From assembly GCA_963921195.1 (NCBI GenBank), contig OY992538.1, positions 84,815,904 to 84,879,903 of the forward strand: a stretch of DNA of 64,000 nucleotides, read 5' to 3'. The translations under genes were made by a program, and so were the position numbers. The notes beneath the pieces were generated by a model. That model worked only from the letters and a program-made list of their open reading frames with translations, was not told where the DNA came from and did not search any database. Of this stretch, positions 1 to 12,700 are shown piece after piece; the stretch's first letter is position 1, and the number at the start of each line of letters is the position of its first letter. The stretch comes from Pegoplata infirma (Eukaryota > Arthropoda > Insecta > Diptera > Anthomyiidae).

Positions 1-40
1 TTTTTTTTGCATGTAATGGAAAACACTGTAATTTGAACGT

Positions 41-293
41 TTTAATTACGATTACATGTAATTAGTAATTGAGTTTTTTCAATTACAATTACATGTAATT
101 AGTAATTGAATTTTTCAATTACATTTACATGTAATTAGTAATTGAGTTTTTTCAATTACAATTACATGTAATTAGTAATTGAAAAAACTCAATTACTAAT
201 TACATGTAAATGTAATTGAAAAATTCAATTACTAATTACATGTAATTGTAATTGAAAAAACTCAATTACTAATTACATGTAATTGTAATTGAA
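41..293. repeat. Foldback repeat of ~37-bp AT-rich units
   Basis: Units of about 37 bp containing ACATGTAATTAGTAATTGA run forward for about three copies. They then run as their exact reverse complement, with the symmetry centre near position 167 and a 15-base loop at 160-174. The two arms match almost base for base, so the strand could form a long hairpin. No coding potential and no clear target duplication are seen. It may be a small MITE or the palindromic core of a larger one; the class is unknown. Confidence 0.85.
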
Positions 294-300
294 AAAAATG

Positions 301-1146
301 TAATTGGTATCGCCCATGTCTGATATTAACCAATACACATAGTACTTATTTCAAAGGCTAACTTTTGCGACCGTCTGCGACGCCGGCTACAGTGGGGCGA
401 TATGTAAACCTTGTTTTTACATGTTTTTTGAACATATTTTTAAAAAGTATAATATTGGTTTTTGAAGTCAAAACGAACACGTATGTATATCGAATTTCCA
501 GTCAATATAAATAAAATTGGATTTTTGTCGTCCTAGATTGGCCAAATGTGGCACAGTGCAGCGCTGCCAATTTAGCTTTTTTCCCGCTAGATTTAGCTTT
601 TTTTAAATTTTTCGCGGGAAAATTTTGCATTTAGCTTTAAGCGGATTTTTTAGCTTTTTTGAAAATTTTTTTGGCTTTTTTTTTAGCTTTTTTTAAACTT
701 TTTTTAAACTTTTTTTCAATGTGAAAAGAGAAGAAAAATACATTTTACTTGAAAAATTTCTAGTTATGTTGAAAAACACAACTACTTATATTTCAGAGAC
801 ATCTAACTATTTATATTTTAAAGTTTGTCTCAATGAGTTTTAGGAAGTTTTAATTTATTTTTTTTTTTTTTAGAATTCTAATAAGTAATTGAAAATTTTT
901 AAAACATTAATAAAAATTTATTAAATGTATTTGAAAATTTCATATATATAAATTTGAGAAAATGAAATTTTTTGAACATATAAAGAAGTTTCTAAAACAT
1001 ATTTAGTATTTTGTGAAATAAAATTAAAAATTTTTAAAATATAAATGAAGATTTCGGAAATGTATTTGTAAATTTTTTTAATATTCCCGAGTAAAAATAA
1101 ACATATATAACAATATATAACTTGATACAAACATAATAAATCATAT
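301..1146. other. Unassigned AT-rich stretch
   Basis: No gene is seen. Positions 570-720 hold repeated TTTAGCTTTTTT motifs, which recur at about 6,565-6,650. The rest is low-complexity AT-rich sequence with short chance ORFs. Confidence 0.5.
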
Positions 1147-1154
1147 ATGATTAT

Positions 1155-2447
1155 TAGAGGTGTCCTTAAAAACGAAAATCACCTTTTTATACCTGGTAGG
1201 GTCCTATATTGTTCTTTAGTATCTAAAAATGAGTGAGACTAAATTTGGGGACAATCGGCTAAAAATAACTCGTGCCGAAAATGGATTGAAATTTTGGGAC
1301 ATTCTTATAAGAACGAAAAACTAATTTTTTCTAGTTTTTGGAAAAACATTGGTATTTGATATTTTTTGTTAAATTTTTTGTGAAATAATATGAAAATGGT
1401 ACTAAATTACCTTTTCAAAAAGACTAATAAAATTAAAATCGGATGAAAAATAAGCATTTTACGCATTCATGCCCCAGACCATTGTATGGTTTTTAGAGCC
1501 AGAATTTCAAAATTTTCAACATTTTTAGGCAAAAAAATAGTAAAAATTTAATTTTACTTTATGATCAAATTGAAAACATTTTTAAGATTAAAAATAGCAG
1601 ATATGGTACTCAAGCTTTTTTTATTTGGCGCGGGTAGTGATAAAATTTCCGCGGATTCCAAATAAAATGCGTTTTTGTACAATAATTAAACAAATTTTTG
1701 AAAATTTGTGCTCTATTGTGCGGATCTAAGTGTAAAACGTAAATTCTGTTACTTTTGAGAAATCGGATATATGCAGATATTTTGTATTATAGAAATGTAT
1801 AACGTCTCAAATTTGTCATTTCACCTCGACGAAAAGAGGTTAAAGATGCCCGAATTCTCAAAAAATTTGCAGAATATATGTATTTCACTTCGTATAATAC
1901 AATACAGAAAATTGTTTCCCATATTTGCTAAATTATTTTAGAAAAACTAATTTTCTTTGGAATCCGCGGAAATTATATCACTACCCACGCCAAATGAAAA
2001 AAAGTTAGACTACCATATCTGTTAGTTTTTATCTATAACATGTATTTAATATAATTATAAAGTAAAATTTAATTTTTTTTATTTTTTTGCCTAAAAATTT
2101 TGAAAATTTTCAAATTTTGGCTTTAAAAACCATGCAATGGTCTGTGGCCGATTTGAATTTCTTTAAGCTTTTTGAAAAGGTAATTTATTACCATTTTCAT
2201 ATTACTTAACAAAAAAAATAACAAAAAATAGCATATACCAATATTTTTCAAAAAACTAGAAAAAACGTGTTTTTTCATCAGATAAGAGTGTCCCAAAACT
2301 TCAATCCATTTTCGGCACGAGTTATTTTTATCCGATTGTCTCCAAATTTTGGCTCACTCATTTTTAGATACAAAACTACAATTTAGGACCCTACCACGTA
2401 TTAAAAAGTGATTTTGAAAAATTGCCTTAGTCGTTAGGACACCTTTA
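1155..2447. mobile_element. Palindromic hAT-type MITE, 8-bp TSD ATGATTAT
   Basis: The element starts TAGAGGTGTCCT and ends AGGACACCTTTA. The direct repeat ATGATTAT stands on both sides (1147-1154 and 2448-2455). The arms are imperfect inverted repeats along almost the whole 1.3 kb: for example, the block around 1625-1665 (GCGCGGGTAGTGAT) returns inverted at 1965-1995. The centre is near 1805. An 8-bp duplication with a YARNG-type end is the hAT superfamily signature. There is no transposase ORF, so it is non-autonomous. Confidence 0.85.
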
Positions 2448-2455
2448 ATGATTAT

Positions 2456-3468
2456 ACATCGCGTGAGATATTTTCTAATTTTTTTAAATGCAGAGATATG
2501 TAGTTATATGTATATAATTTAATCATGATTCGGATTAAAAGGTGTACGGTTGATATAATTATATAAAATTATAAGAGGGTACACACAAAACTTGTTTTTC
2601 TGTATAATTTAACACAAAATTATATATAGCTTATGCTGTTCCATATAAACCTAAATATGTTTCCAATTAAAAATTTCTAAGTTTTTTGGACAAAGTATAA
2701 GAAACTTTTCAAAATGTTCCTAAACATTTCTTGTTAGGGTTATGTATATCACCTATCTGGTTCGAAGCGTACCCAGGCATTTTTTTTGTTTTAGAAAATT
2801 AAATGTTTGGTGAATGTATCGTTGACCTGTGGTGTATCTCAACCCAAACCAAAAAACACCAGGATTTTATATGTTTTTATGAAATTAGATCTAATTAGAT
2901 CCACCAATATATGTCAATGTGTGGTCAAAACTCGGATGAAATAAGATCATATTTTATACAAGTTGATCTTTTTCAATGCAAAAACATCCACCATTATTCG
3001 GATCAAATTGCGTATAAATATATATTGTGTTACATATCATTATATATTGCATCATATCAAAATTTTTACTCGGGTTGTTTGTATTTTCTGAAAAAATTGT
3101 TGGGAAAGTGTTGATGTATTTCCAAATTGTTTTTATAAATATTCAGAAATTTTTAAAGAAATTTCCACTTCCAATTTTTCCCAATTTTCTAAACTTTTTT
3201 TGAAAATGTAATTCAAACAACTTGAAATGCATTCTGAAATGCAATTGAAAAAATCCAAAAAAAAAAAAATCAAAATTGTATTTTAAAATTTCTTTGATTT
3301 ATTTGGAAATTTATACACAACATTTTGAAATTTCTGAAATGCACTTTTAATTTGTTGACGTTAAATATTTTTTGATTGTATTATTTTTAATCTTTATAAA
3401 TATAATATGCACCTACATTCGAAATTTTCGGAAACATAATTTTTTTTAAATTTATGAAGATTTGTTAT
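2456..3468. other. Unassigned AT-rich stretch
   Basis: No gene, RNA or bounded mobile element is recognised. The sequence is AT-rich with weak internal repetition; a 67-codon ORF at 2911 has no recognisable features and I take it as chance. Confidence 0.5.
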
Positions 3469-3539
3469 ACCCAGCTAGCAAGCAGACTCATTTTAGACTC
3501 CAAAATGGGCTCCAAAAATGTAACAAGAATTTCAAATTA

Positions 3540-5664
3540 CACTGCGGAACACTAAAAAATAAACAAGAGTTACGACCATCATTTCTATATATTTCGGACA
3601 TGCTGATTCGAATGGCGTACTCCGTTTTTCGATGTATGGTACAGTTTTCTTGCAAAATGTCGTTAAAGATTTGCTGATTTAGAGACAGTTTTTTAATAAA
3701 AAAAATTTGCAAAGTTAATGATTTATAAATTTTATGGTATGGAAAACAAAGATATGACTTGTAGCAATATTTCTTATGCAAACTTGGTTTAAAGCTTTTC
3801 ATCTTAAGTCATTAAATTCCCGAATTTCTTAATTTTTTAAGGTTTTCGCGAAATTAACAACCAAATTGGTCTTTGATAAAAAACTTGCTTTTAGTGAATC
3901 AAAAAGGCATCCCTAACAATACGAATAGTGAAAAAAAACTAGTGTTTATAAACCGGTTCACCGGTTAACCGAAAAACCGGTTTTTTCCTAAAATTTCGGT
4001 TTTTTTGCAAACCGGTTAACCGGAATTGAAGATTTCCGGTGCACCGAAAACCGGTTTTTTTCTGTAGGTTAACCGGTTTTTTAAATACATTCAAAACGGA
4101 ATATTTTCGCAAATATTAGGGTTTACACTTATTTTTTTATGATATTTTCAAAATTTCGTTGAAAACACATTAAAAATCCGCGAGAAAGAACGTCTAAAAT
4201 ATTTTTTGTCTTCAAGAAACAATTTTCTAAATAGGAATTTTATTCTGAAACTGATAAAAATTTTAAATACTCACCGTTGTAAGCGTTTTTTGAACATTTC
4301 CTGAAAAACTTAATAAGTGACTGTTAACCAGATACTAAAATCCCCGTTAATGGCGAAATTGTCTATAAAATAAAATAAAAATAAAATTCGGAACTGCAAT
4401 TTACTTATAACGAATAAATGTATTTTTCTAAATAAAACCAGTACAAATTAAATTGAAGTTCTAGTGAATATGGTCAATTAAAGTACATTATTTAACTATC
4501 GCTTTTTTATAGCGTAATAGTTGCAAACCTTGCTGAAAGAAACAAATATGTTAACTTAAGATATATTCGCTTTATTATTTAATAAATATAAGCTATTTTC
4601 AAGTATTTTTTATTTTTTTTAGTTAAAGAAAAAAAAACCGATTAACCGGTTTTTTTATTCCGGTTTAACCGAGAAAACCGGTTAACCGAAAAAGCTGATT
4701 TTCGGTTAACCGAGAAACCGGTTTTCCAAAATGTCGGTTTTTTATAAACACTAGAAAAAACAGCTATATTATATGGATCATCATGATGAAAATCGCGAAA
4801 AACCGTTTTGTTTTATATGGCAGCATCACTTTACGAAATGCTTTAAGGACCCATCTTTTAGTGAATAATGTGGTAACCTTAAACAACTAACTCACCAAAA
4901 ATTTGGCCAAAAAAGTTTTCATTTGCAAAAGTTATCTTAACAAAAACTAATATTTCAGTGTTTTCCATGCAATAATTGAGGAGGTTCATAACAAAACGCG
5001 CCAATTCCACTTTTTGAGTTTTTTGTTTTTTTGACTGAATACTATTCTACACATTAACATCTATGTAACCATTACCAAAAAACATCCCAAAGCTCAATAT
5101 TTGCACAGCAATTCACTACTGACTTTAATTATGAAACATCCCAATGCTCAGTACTTACACTCATACTCAGTACTGACTTTGTTTACATTTATGCGTTTAT
5201 CTAAAAAACTGTTAAAGTGGAATTGGTGCATTTTGTTATGAACCTCCTCAATTATAGTTTTTGTTAAGATAACTTTTGCAAATGAAAACTTTTTTGGACA
5301 AATTTTTGGTCAGTTCATTATTTAAGGTTCCCACAGGGAATTTCGCGAAAACGTAAAAAAATTAAGAAATCCGCGATTTTAAGGGCTTAAGATGAAAAAC
5401 TTAAAACCAAATTTACATTAGAAATATTGCTACAAGTTATATATTTGTTTTCCATGCCATAGCATTTAAAAATCATTAGCTTTGGAAATTTTTTTGTTAC
5501 AAAAGCAGCTGAAAATCAGCCAATCTTTAATGACATTTTGCAAGAAAACTGTACCATACATCAAAAAACGGAGTACGCCATTCGATTCAGCATGTCCGAA
5601 ATATATAGAAATGATGGTCGAACCTCTTGTTTTCTAAAATAGTGGTTAGTTTTGTCACGCAGTG
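3540..5664. mobile_element. 2.1-kb palindromic element with CACTGCG ends
   Basis: Arms starting CACTGCGGAACA (3540) and ending GTCACGCAGTG (5664) are inverted repeats. The block at 3560-3690 is repeated inverted at 5510-5640, and 4890-5020 is inverted at 5217-5335. The trinucleotide TTA flanks both ends (3537-3539 and 5665-5667), which would fit a TTA-duplicating superfamily such as PIF/Harbinger, but the superfamily is not proven. The left arm contains a separate hAT MITE (3940-4753), and the right arm lacks about 200 bp opposite 4762-4890. No transposase is seen. Confidence 0.7.
3940..4753. mobile_element. hAT-type MITE, TIR TAGTGTTTATAAA
   Basis: Perfect 13-bp terminal inverted repeats TAGTGTTTATAAA stand at 3940-3952 and 4741-4753. 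The subterminal regions are packed with AACCGGTT/CCGGTTAACC motifs. Flanking octamers AAAAAAAC and GAAAAAAC differ by one base, consistent with an 8-bp duplication. The element interrupts the left arm of the palindrome 3540-5664, so it is the youngest layer of this nest. It is non-coding. Confidence 0.85.
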
Positions 5665-6440
5665 TTATTGTATGAAAGTGGTTCATCCAAAAGAGCCCTC
5701 TTTTTAGACTCCAACATGACTCCAAAAAAAAGATTCAAAAAGGGGAAATTTTTTCATACTTTGGAGCCTATTCGGAATCAATTTGGAGTCTATTAAAAAA
5801 ATGTAGGATTTTTTTTACTGTTTTGATTTATATTTTGAAAATCTTTATTCTTTACAAAAATTAGAAATTAAAAAACATTTTTAATTGTACATACACATAA
5901 TAATTAAAAAACACAACCACTTCCAATAGCAATGTGATTTTTCCTCGGATCTTCTCAAACAGCAATTTGGCGTTCCCTCATTCTTCATTCATGCATTCTT
6001 TATTTTTTACAAACTTCCTTTTATTCCCGTTTATAATGGTATTTGAATACAAAAAAACTTTTTGAAGAAATTTATTTTCTGACTTATAACTTATTTTGAA
6101 AGAAAAAAATATTTTTAGGCTCCAAAAGAAACAGTATTTTTGAGCCTTTTTGGATGGCTCAAAAAACATTATAATTTTTTTACTTTTATGAGTCAGTTTG
6201 GACTGATTTGTTTGACGAAACGATTTCCAAAATATTTAGGGGTTCTTTTAGACTCAAATCGCAAGGTTCAATATTGAATCCAAAAATTTAGTGTTTTTGG
6301 AAAAAATATTTGAAAACTCAAATAAAAAGTGTTATTTTTAAATCTTTTTTGATTCCAAAATATGAGGGCTCCAAAAACAATAATTTTTTAGATTAATTTA
6401 AGAGTCCTAAATTAAGAGTGCTCCAAAGTTTGTTGGGTGG

Positions 6441-6713
6441 GTATTTTATTATTTAGTTTTTAGCATCATTTTAGTCCCAAATATGCTATAGAAGTAATAA
6501 TAGATCTCTATTTTGCAATTCAACTGTAAAATCGATAAAAAAGCTTATTTAAATTAATTAAAAAAATGTTTAGCTTTATTTTTTAGCTTTTTTTCAAATT
6601 TTTTAGCTTTTTTTAGCGTTTTTTTTTTTTAAATCTAGCTTTTTTTGTTTTCAAATTCTGGCAACGCTGGTTGAGACACATCTTCCGCCTAAATATAAAT
6701 TTTAACAAATTCA
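6441..6713. other. Unassigned stretch with TTTAGC motifs
   Basis: AT-rich sequence with the same TTTAGCTTTTTT repeats as 570-720, ending in TGGCAACGCTGG. No gene is seen. Confidence 0.4.
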
Positions 6714-6715
6714 TT

Positions 6716-6905
6716 TTTACTTATACCCTCCAAAAACACTAAAGGGGTATACTTACTTACTTTGCCATTCCGTGTGTAATGCATCGAAATATCGGTCGAA
6801 AGCTCTAAAAGTATGTATTTTATTGGTCCATGATCGATTCTAAGATTTTCTATGGATGTCCGTACGTCAATCCGTCTCTCTTTAAACTGGTTTAAAAACC
6901 AATAA
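6716..6905 (-). mobile_element. DINE-like (Helentron-associated) fragment
   Basis: The start TATACCCTCCAAAAAC, the partner GGGGTATAC and the conserved CATTCCGTGTGTAATGC, ATCGAAATATCGGTC and GATCGATTCTAAGA blocks match the other DINE-like copies here (for example 57,017 on). The GTCY tract is short and degenerate. The element is truncated after about 190 bp. Confidence 0.7.
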
Positions 6906-7126
6906 TATGATAGGTAATTCAGATCTCATCAATTTGTAACCCCTTTGTTGGTTTTCGAAATAGTTTAATACCTTGGACCAAAATGGCTAACTTGTATTAT
7001 AAAGTGAAGGCTAAATAAAATTAAATATTAATATATATATTCGACTAGCTGTTTTGCACCTGGCGTTGCCCGGGATAAACAAAAATATTATATAATGAAT
7101 AAGTTTTTTATTAGTCAGTTTATCTA

Positions 7127-9230
7127 CACAGAAAAAAATAAAAATGAAATTCAATTACGAAATTCGTTGATTCAATTACAAATTTAATTGATGTCGGACC
7201 TATCACGAAAATGCGCATATTAATTACGCATTTTGTTTGAAATTTATTTTCAAATTCAATTAAACTTTTATTTATTAAAGTTTTTATTGAAAATAATTTA
7301 GATAATCAATTAAAGTTTTAATTGAATAAATTAAAAAATTTAATTGAATATTAAATTGAAAATCAATAAAAAGATCTATTAATTCAAACAAAATTTTCAA
7401 TTCAAATAAAACCAAAAATCAATTAAATTTAAACTGAACATATCGAAAGTTTCACTAAAAAAAACACCCTTACATAAGAAAATCAAATGTTTTTTTTTTG
7501 TTTTATTTTTTTTTTTAAATAAGTTATTTATTTAATGAATTAAAATAAAAAAATGTATAGAAAAATAAATTATAAGTAGAATAAATAACAAATTCACTGT
7601 TGTTATTTCATGAGTTATTGTTAGTACAGTTAAAACAAAAACAATATTTGTTTTCAAAAAATTCTGTTGCTATGTATCAAATATTAGATATGGCTTTTGT
7701 TTTAACTGTACTTTATTTCTTCTTTTCACTAAACTTAAATATTAAGATGGCACTGGAAATGTTTTTTTTTTAATAACTACAAACAAAATTTTATTTGTAC
7801 ATCACTTTAGAAACTACTTTAGCCGCAACACGTCCTCTCGCTTGGGGAAAAAAAATAAAAATAAAGGTTTTTGTTATATTTTCATTTATGAGGCATTCCA
7901 CACCAAATGTCCAGCGAAAAAAAAACACGTGTAACGTAAACTTCTGAATAGGTTTTATGGATAGCCCTATATGGAACTTAGAAAACTGCGTTTTTGGTTT
8001 TTCAATTTTTCAAAAACTGGGCTTAGGAGGCGTGGTCAAATATTGGAAAAATGGTCAAATTTGTGGCGAGTTGCCTTGATTAAATATTTATCACATTAAA
8101 ACGGAATGCACCACAATCTCAAAAATTTACATTCTTATATAGTTTTGTATGGGCTATCGATTAAATTTTTTTTTTTTTTTGGAAAATTTTCAGATCCCTT
8201 TCTGAAATTTTCCATTTTTTAAAAATGTCAATTTATTAAAAAACATGCCACTTTTTCCCTTTTTTAATTTTTTTTTTTTTTAAAGTTTAGATGTTTGTCC
8301 ATCCACACAAAAAAATTAAGAAACACGTTCTTCGTTTTTTTCGAGAAAACCGCATTTGAACTTTAAATTTCAAAACAATTTTGTAATTTGCTTGTATTCT
8401 TTGTTTTAACGTTGCGAATGAGTAATATTTATGCAATTAATAATACTCATTCGCAACTTTAAATCAAGAAAATACAAGCAAATTACAAAATTGTTATGAA
8501 ATTTAAAGTTCAAATGCGATTTTCTCGAAAAAAACGAAGAACGTGTTTCGGAATTTTTTTGTGTGGATGGACAAACATCTAAACTTTTAAAAAAAAATTT
8601 AAAAAAGAAAAAAAGTGGCATGTTTTTTTTATAAATTGACATTTTTAAAAAATGGAAAATTTCAGAACGGGTTCGGAAAATTTTCAAAAAAAAAAAACTT
8701 TAATCGATAGCCCATATAAAACTATATAAGAATGTAAATTTTTGAGATTGTGGTGCATTCCGTTTTAATGTGATAAATATAAGTTCCATATAGGGCTATC
8801 CATACAACCTATTCAGAAGTTTACGGTACACGTGTTTTTTTTCGCTGGACATTTGGTGTGGAATGCCTCTTATATGCATTTTCTGCGTACACTAACACAT
8901 ACAAACCAAAAATTCATAAAGTTTTTTATTTGTTTTTTTTTTTGCACTATACATGTATATTGTTTTTTTTTTTTAATTTTGTGTGTATCTCTTGGCTGCA
9001 AGCACCAGTTCATACGAAACAATAAAACTAAAAGTTTTGTTATTTTTTTGCATGTTGTTTGTTTGGCTTCTCTTATGCATACAAAACCGGTTTACTTTAT
9101 TTTATATTTTTGGTAAGGTTAAAAATTCAATTAAAACATTAATTGAATCAATTAAAATATTTAATTGAAGTTAAAAATAATATCAAAAACAAATTTAATT
9201 GAACATTTTTTTTCGATATTATTTTCTGTG
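7127..9230. mobile_element. TA-flanked MITE with CACAGAAAA ends
   Basis: Ends CACAGAAAAAAAT and ATTATTTTCTGTG are inverted and flanked by TA (7125-7126, 9231-9232). The interior ends are rich in AATTAAATT-type self-complementary motifs. The paralogous element at 18,446 carries the unoccupied site (GTTTATCTACTGCTTCGTG at about 18,521), which proves the insertion and the 2-bp TA duplication. TA duplication fits Tc1/mariner-like transposition. A separate palindrome (7889-8870) is nested inside. No transposase is present. Confidence 0.85.
7889..8870. mobile_element. Palindromic TA element, TGAGGCATTCC subfamily 1, copy 1
   Basis: It begins TGAGGCATTCCACACC and ends GGTGTGGAATGCCTCT, flanked by TA (7887-7888, 8871-8872). 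The arms are inverted copies meeting at a central GCGAATGAGTAATATTTATG hairpin near 8,430. About 115 bp of the right arm is missing compared with the copy at 31,168-32,249. It is non-coding; a 93-codon ORF across the right arm is chance. Confidence 0.9.
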
Positions 9231-9773
9231 TACTGCTTCGTAACTTTTCACTGGTGAATATAAACCAATTCATGCGGTTTGGTCGATTTTTTTTTTCGAT
9301 TTCGCTTAGCGTCGGAAACATGGTGTGTACGTGTTCCTCCGTCATGGGAACAAACCTAATATTAATGTATTTCTTTAATATTAATTAATGTATTTCTTTA
9401 ATGGCTTTTAAAATGAACCTAAAGTTCCCTCCGCGGCACTATAGGGAATTTAAAAGGTATTGTTGGCCAAAAGTCCAAATTTTATGTGTCACAATACTTT
9501 GTTTTGTGATGCCATTTTGAAGTAAACTATTTTAAAGTATGCTAGGATACATTTTTTTTGTCAACCATACCCTTTCACTGCTAGTTAGAAGGGTTCAAAA
9601 CTAAATTTTTTATTAATTTTTTTTTTTTTCGTTTTGGGGGACAAAATTAATTGCAATATTAACATACTTAAACAACTACTGAAAAATCCTATAAAATGTA
9701 TTTTTATTAGCAATAGACCAAATTATTTTTGTATGCAGAAGTTATTATTTTAAAATGCAGATTTTTATACTAT

Positions 9774-12700
9774 ACTAGCGTGCGCAGGGTATTTTGTTGC
9801 CCGTAAATACAGAAAAATTTCATAATGATAATAAATGACCCATTTTTGGAAATTTTCGATATGGAATCCTTTACGAAAACTGTGCTTTACAAAAACTGTT
9901 CTTATGATGATCACAACACTTACAATAAAATACCAAATACATCAGTTGATATAATAAATACTACGTCAACTTTAAGATGGTCTTGTGTTATAAAAAAAAA
10001 AAATTTAAAAATATGAACAAATATGTAAGAATGAAACAAAAAAAAAAAATAAAAAATTAATTGATAAACAAATTTTAGTAAAAAAAATTTTAGTAAAAAA
10101 AAAATTGAAAACATTTTCATTCGAATTCGTTCTCAGTTTCATTCCATTTCGTTCCATGTTCTATTCCATTTGGTTCCCTGTTCCATTCAATTTCGTTCAA
10201 TGTGGTGTTCATTTCTTTTCGAATAGTATCCGTTAAAGAACAAAATAGTTTCTAGGAATAAGATCATTAAAAATAATCATTTTACCAATATTTTGTTTCA
10301 AAAAAAAATATATAAAGTACCCCTTTAACTCCTTAGGAATCAGAATTTAAAAAAAAAAAAAATCTTTTGGGAATGTTTTTTTTTCGCTAGACGATCCTAC
10401 ATTCCAAATTTCAAGTTTCCAGTAACATTATTTCAGATAATATGAAAAGTACCAAAGTGCTCGTTTTTATTCCCTTAGAGTCGAAATTTCGAAAAAAGTA
10501 CTTTTTGCAGATTTTTATTCTGTTGTTGGATCCTACATTCCTAATTTTAAGTTTTTATGACCTCTATTTAAGAAAATATATACAGTACCAAAAAGTAATT
10601 ATTAGTGGGATTTTTCCCGTTAGAGGATGCTAAATTCCAAATTTCAAGTTAATAGGCTCATAATTTAAGAATATATCCCTTTTTTAATTAATTTCCTTAG
10701 GAATCAGAATTTCCAAAAGTTATTCTTTTGGGAATATTTTATTTCGCTAGACAATCTTATATTCCAAATTTCCATCATAATTATTTCAGAAAATAAAAAA
10801 GGTGAAATAGTACTCGTTTTTATCCCCTTAGATCGGAATCGGAATTTCCAAAAAAGTATATTTTTCATAGTTTTTTTCTGTCATTGGATCCTACATTCCT
10901 AATTTTAAGTTCTTATGACCCTTATTTAAGCATGGGATGCGACAACCAAAATTTCAAGCTAATAAAACCATTATTTAAGTATATATAAAAAGTACCAAAA
11001 AACCTTTTTTACCGTTTTACCCCCATATATATTCCAAATTTCAAGTCTCTAGATTCAGTGCATTGTGGAAATATAAAAAGTACCAAAATACCCTATATCC
11101 TAGAATCCTATTCCTATTCCCTAAAATCAACATTTCCAAAAACTACATTCCAAATTTCAAGTCCCAATTTCGTTCCTTGTTTTATTCCATTTGATTCCCT
11201 GTTCCATTCTGACTAGTTCTATATGGCTTTCATTCCGTTCCGAATATGCGCTTACATGCGCTAAAAAAACAAAAAATTCTTTGCCTTCTTTAGAAATCTT
11301 TTTTCGCTAAATGACCCTGCATTCCAAATTTAAAGTTTCCAGGACCATTATTTCAGGAATTATAATAAGTACCAAAATACCTTTTTTACCCCCCTTAGAA
11401 TCGGAATTTCGAAAAAGTACTTTTTCAGAATTTTTCCCGTTGTTGGAACTAACATTGTAATATTTTTTTGTAGGACCTTAATTTAAAAAATTTAGAAAGT
11501 ACCAAAGTACAATTTTTTACCACTTTTAACCCTTAGGAGTCCGAATTTCCAGAAAGTAATTTTTTTTGGGAATTTTTTTCCGTTAGAGGATCCTACATTC
11601 CAATTTTCGAATTAATTTTTTTTTTTTGAAAAAATAAAAAGTAACAAAGTACTCGCTTTTTTACCCCCCTTAGAATCGGAATTTCGAAAAAGTATGTTTC
11701 AGAATTTTTTCCGTTGTTGGAACAACCATTGCAAATTTTATTATTTTTCTAGGACCTTAATTTAAAAGAATATAAAAAGTACCAAACTACCTTTTTACCA
11801 CTTTTTACCCTTAGGAGTCCGAATTTCCAGAAAGTACTTTTTTTGGGGAATGTTTTTCCGTTAGAGGATCCTACATTCCAATATTCAAATTAATAGGATT
11901 TTTTTTCAGAAAAAATAAAAAGTACTAAAGTGCTCGCTTTTTACAAAGTACTCGCTTTTTTACCCCCCTTAGAATCGGAATTTCGAAAAAGTAGGTTTTC
12001 AGAATTTTTACCGTTGTTGGAACCACCATTGCAAATTTTAATATTTTTGTAGGACCTTAATTTAAAAAAATATAAAAAGTACCAAACTACCATTTTTATC
12101 CTTAGGAGTCCGAATTTCCAGAAAGTATTTTTTTGGGGAATGTTTTTCCGTTAGAGGATCCTACGTTCCAATTTTCAAATTAATAGGATTTTTTTCAGAA
12201 AAAATAAAAAGTACCAAAGTGCTAGCTTTTTACCCCATTAGAATCGGTATTTCGAAAAAGTACTTTTTCAGAATTTTTTTCGTTGTTGGAAACAACATTA
12301 CAAATTTTAATTTTTTTGTAGGACTTTAATTTCAAAAAATATTAAAAGTACCAAAGTACAATTTTTTACCCCTTTTTACCCTTAGGAATCCGAATTTCCG
12401 GAAAGTACTTTTTTTGGGAATGTTTTTCCGTTAGAGGATCCTACATTCCAATTTTCGAATTATTAGGATTTTTTTTAGAAAAAATAAAAAATACCAAAGT
12501 ACCCCCCTTAGAATCGGAATTTCGAAAAAGTACGTTTTCAGAATTTGTTCAGTTGTTGGAACCACCATTGCAAATCTTAATATTTTTGTAGGACCTTTAT
12601 TTCAAAAAATATAAAAAGTACCAAAGTACCATTTTTTACCCCTTTTTACCCTTAGAAATCCGAATTTCTAGAAAGCACTTTTTTTGGGAATGTTTTTTCG

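Larger units (their letters stand above)
3472..6438. mobile_element. Outer CCCAGC-ended element, interrupted
   Basis: The left end CCCAGCTAGCAAGC is followed by repeats of TTTAGACTCCAAA. The same TAGACTCCAA-type repeats resume at 5,695 and end near 6,438 with GCTCCAAAGTTTGTTGGG, inverted relative to the left end. Similar CCCAG termini occur at 15,267 and 21,980, which suggests a MITE group. The interior is split by the palindrome 3540-5664. A clean target duplication is not visible, so the outer limits are approximate. Confidence 0.5.
7044..9773 (+). mobile_element. ACTAG-type repeat element B0, interrupted
   Basis: It begins ACTAGCTGTTTTGC and continues with a CCTGGCGTTGCCCGGG near-palindrome, like the element at 18,446. 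After a 2.1-kb insertion (7127-9230) it resumes with ACTGCTTCGTAACTTTTCAC, which is contiguous with the left part in the 18,446 copy. It ends near GCAGATTTTTATACT, where another ACTAG element starts directly. It is non-coding; I do not assign it to a named superfamily. Confidence 0.65.

Noticed and set aside
555..6675. One large element bounded by CAGCGCTGCCA (560) and TGGCAACGCTG (6,660)
   Set aside because: The ends resemble an inverted pair, but the flanking octamers do not match and the interior holds independent elements.
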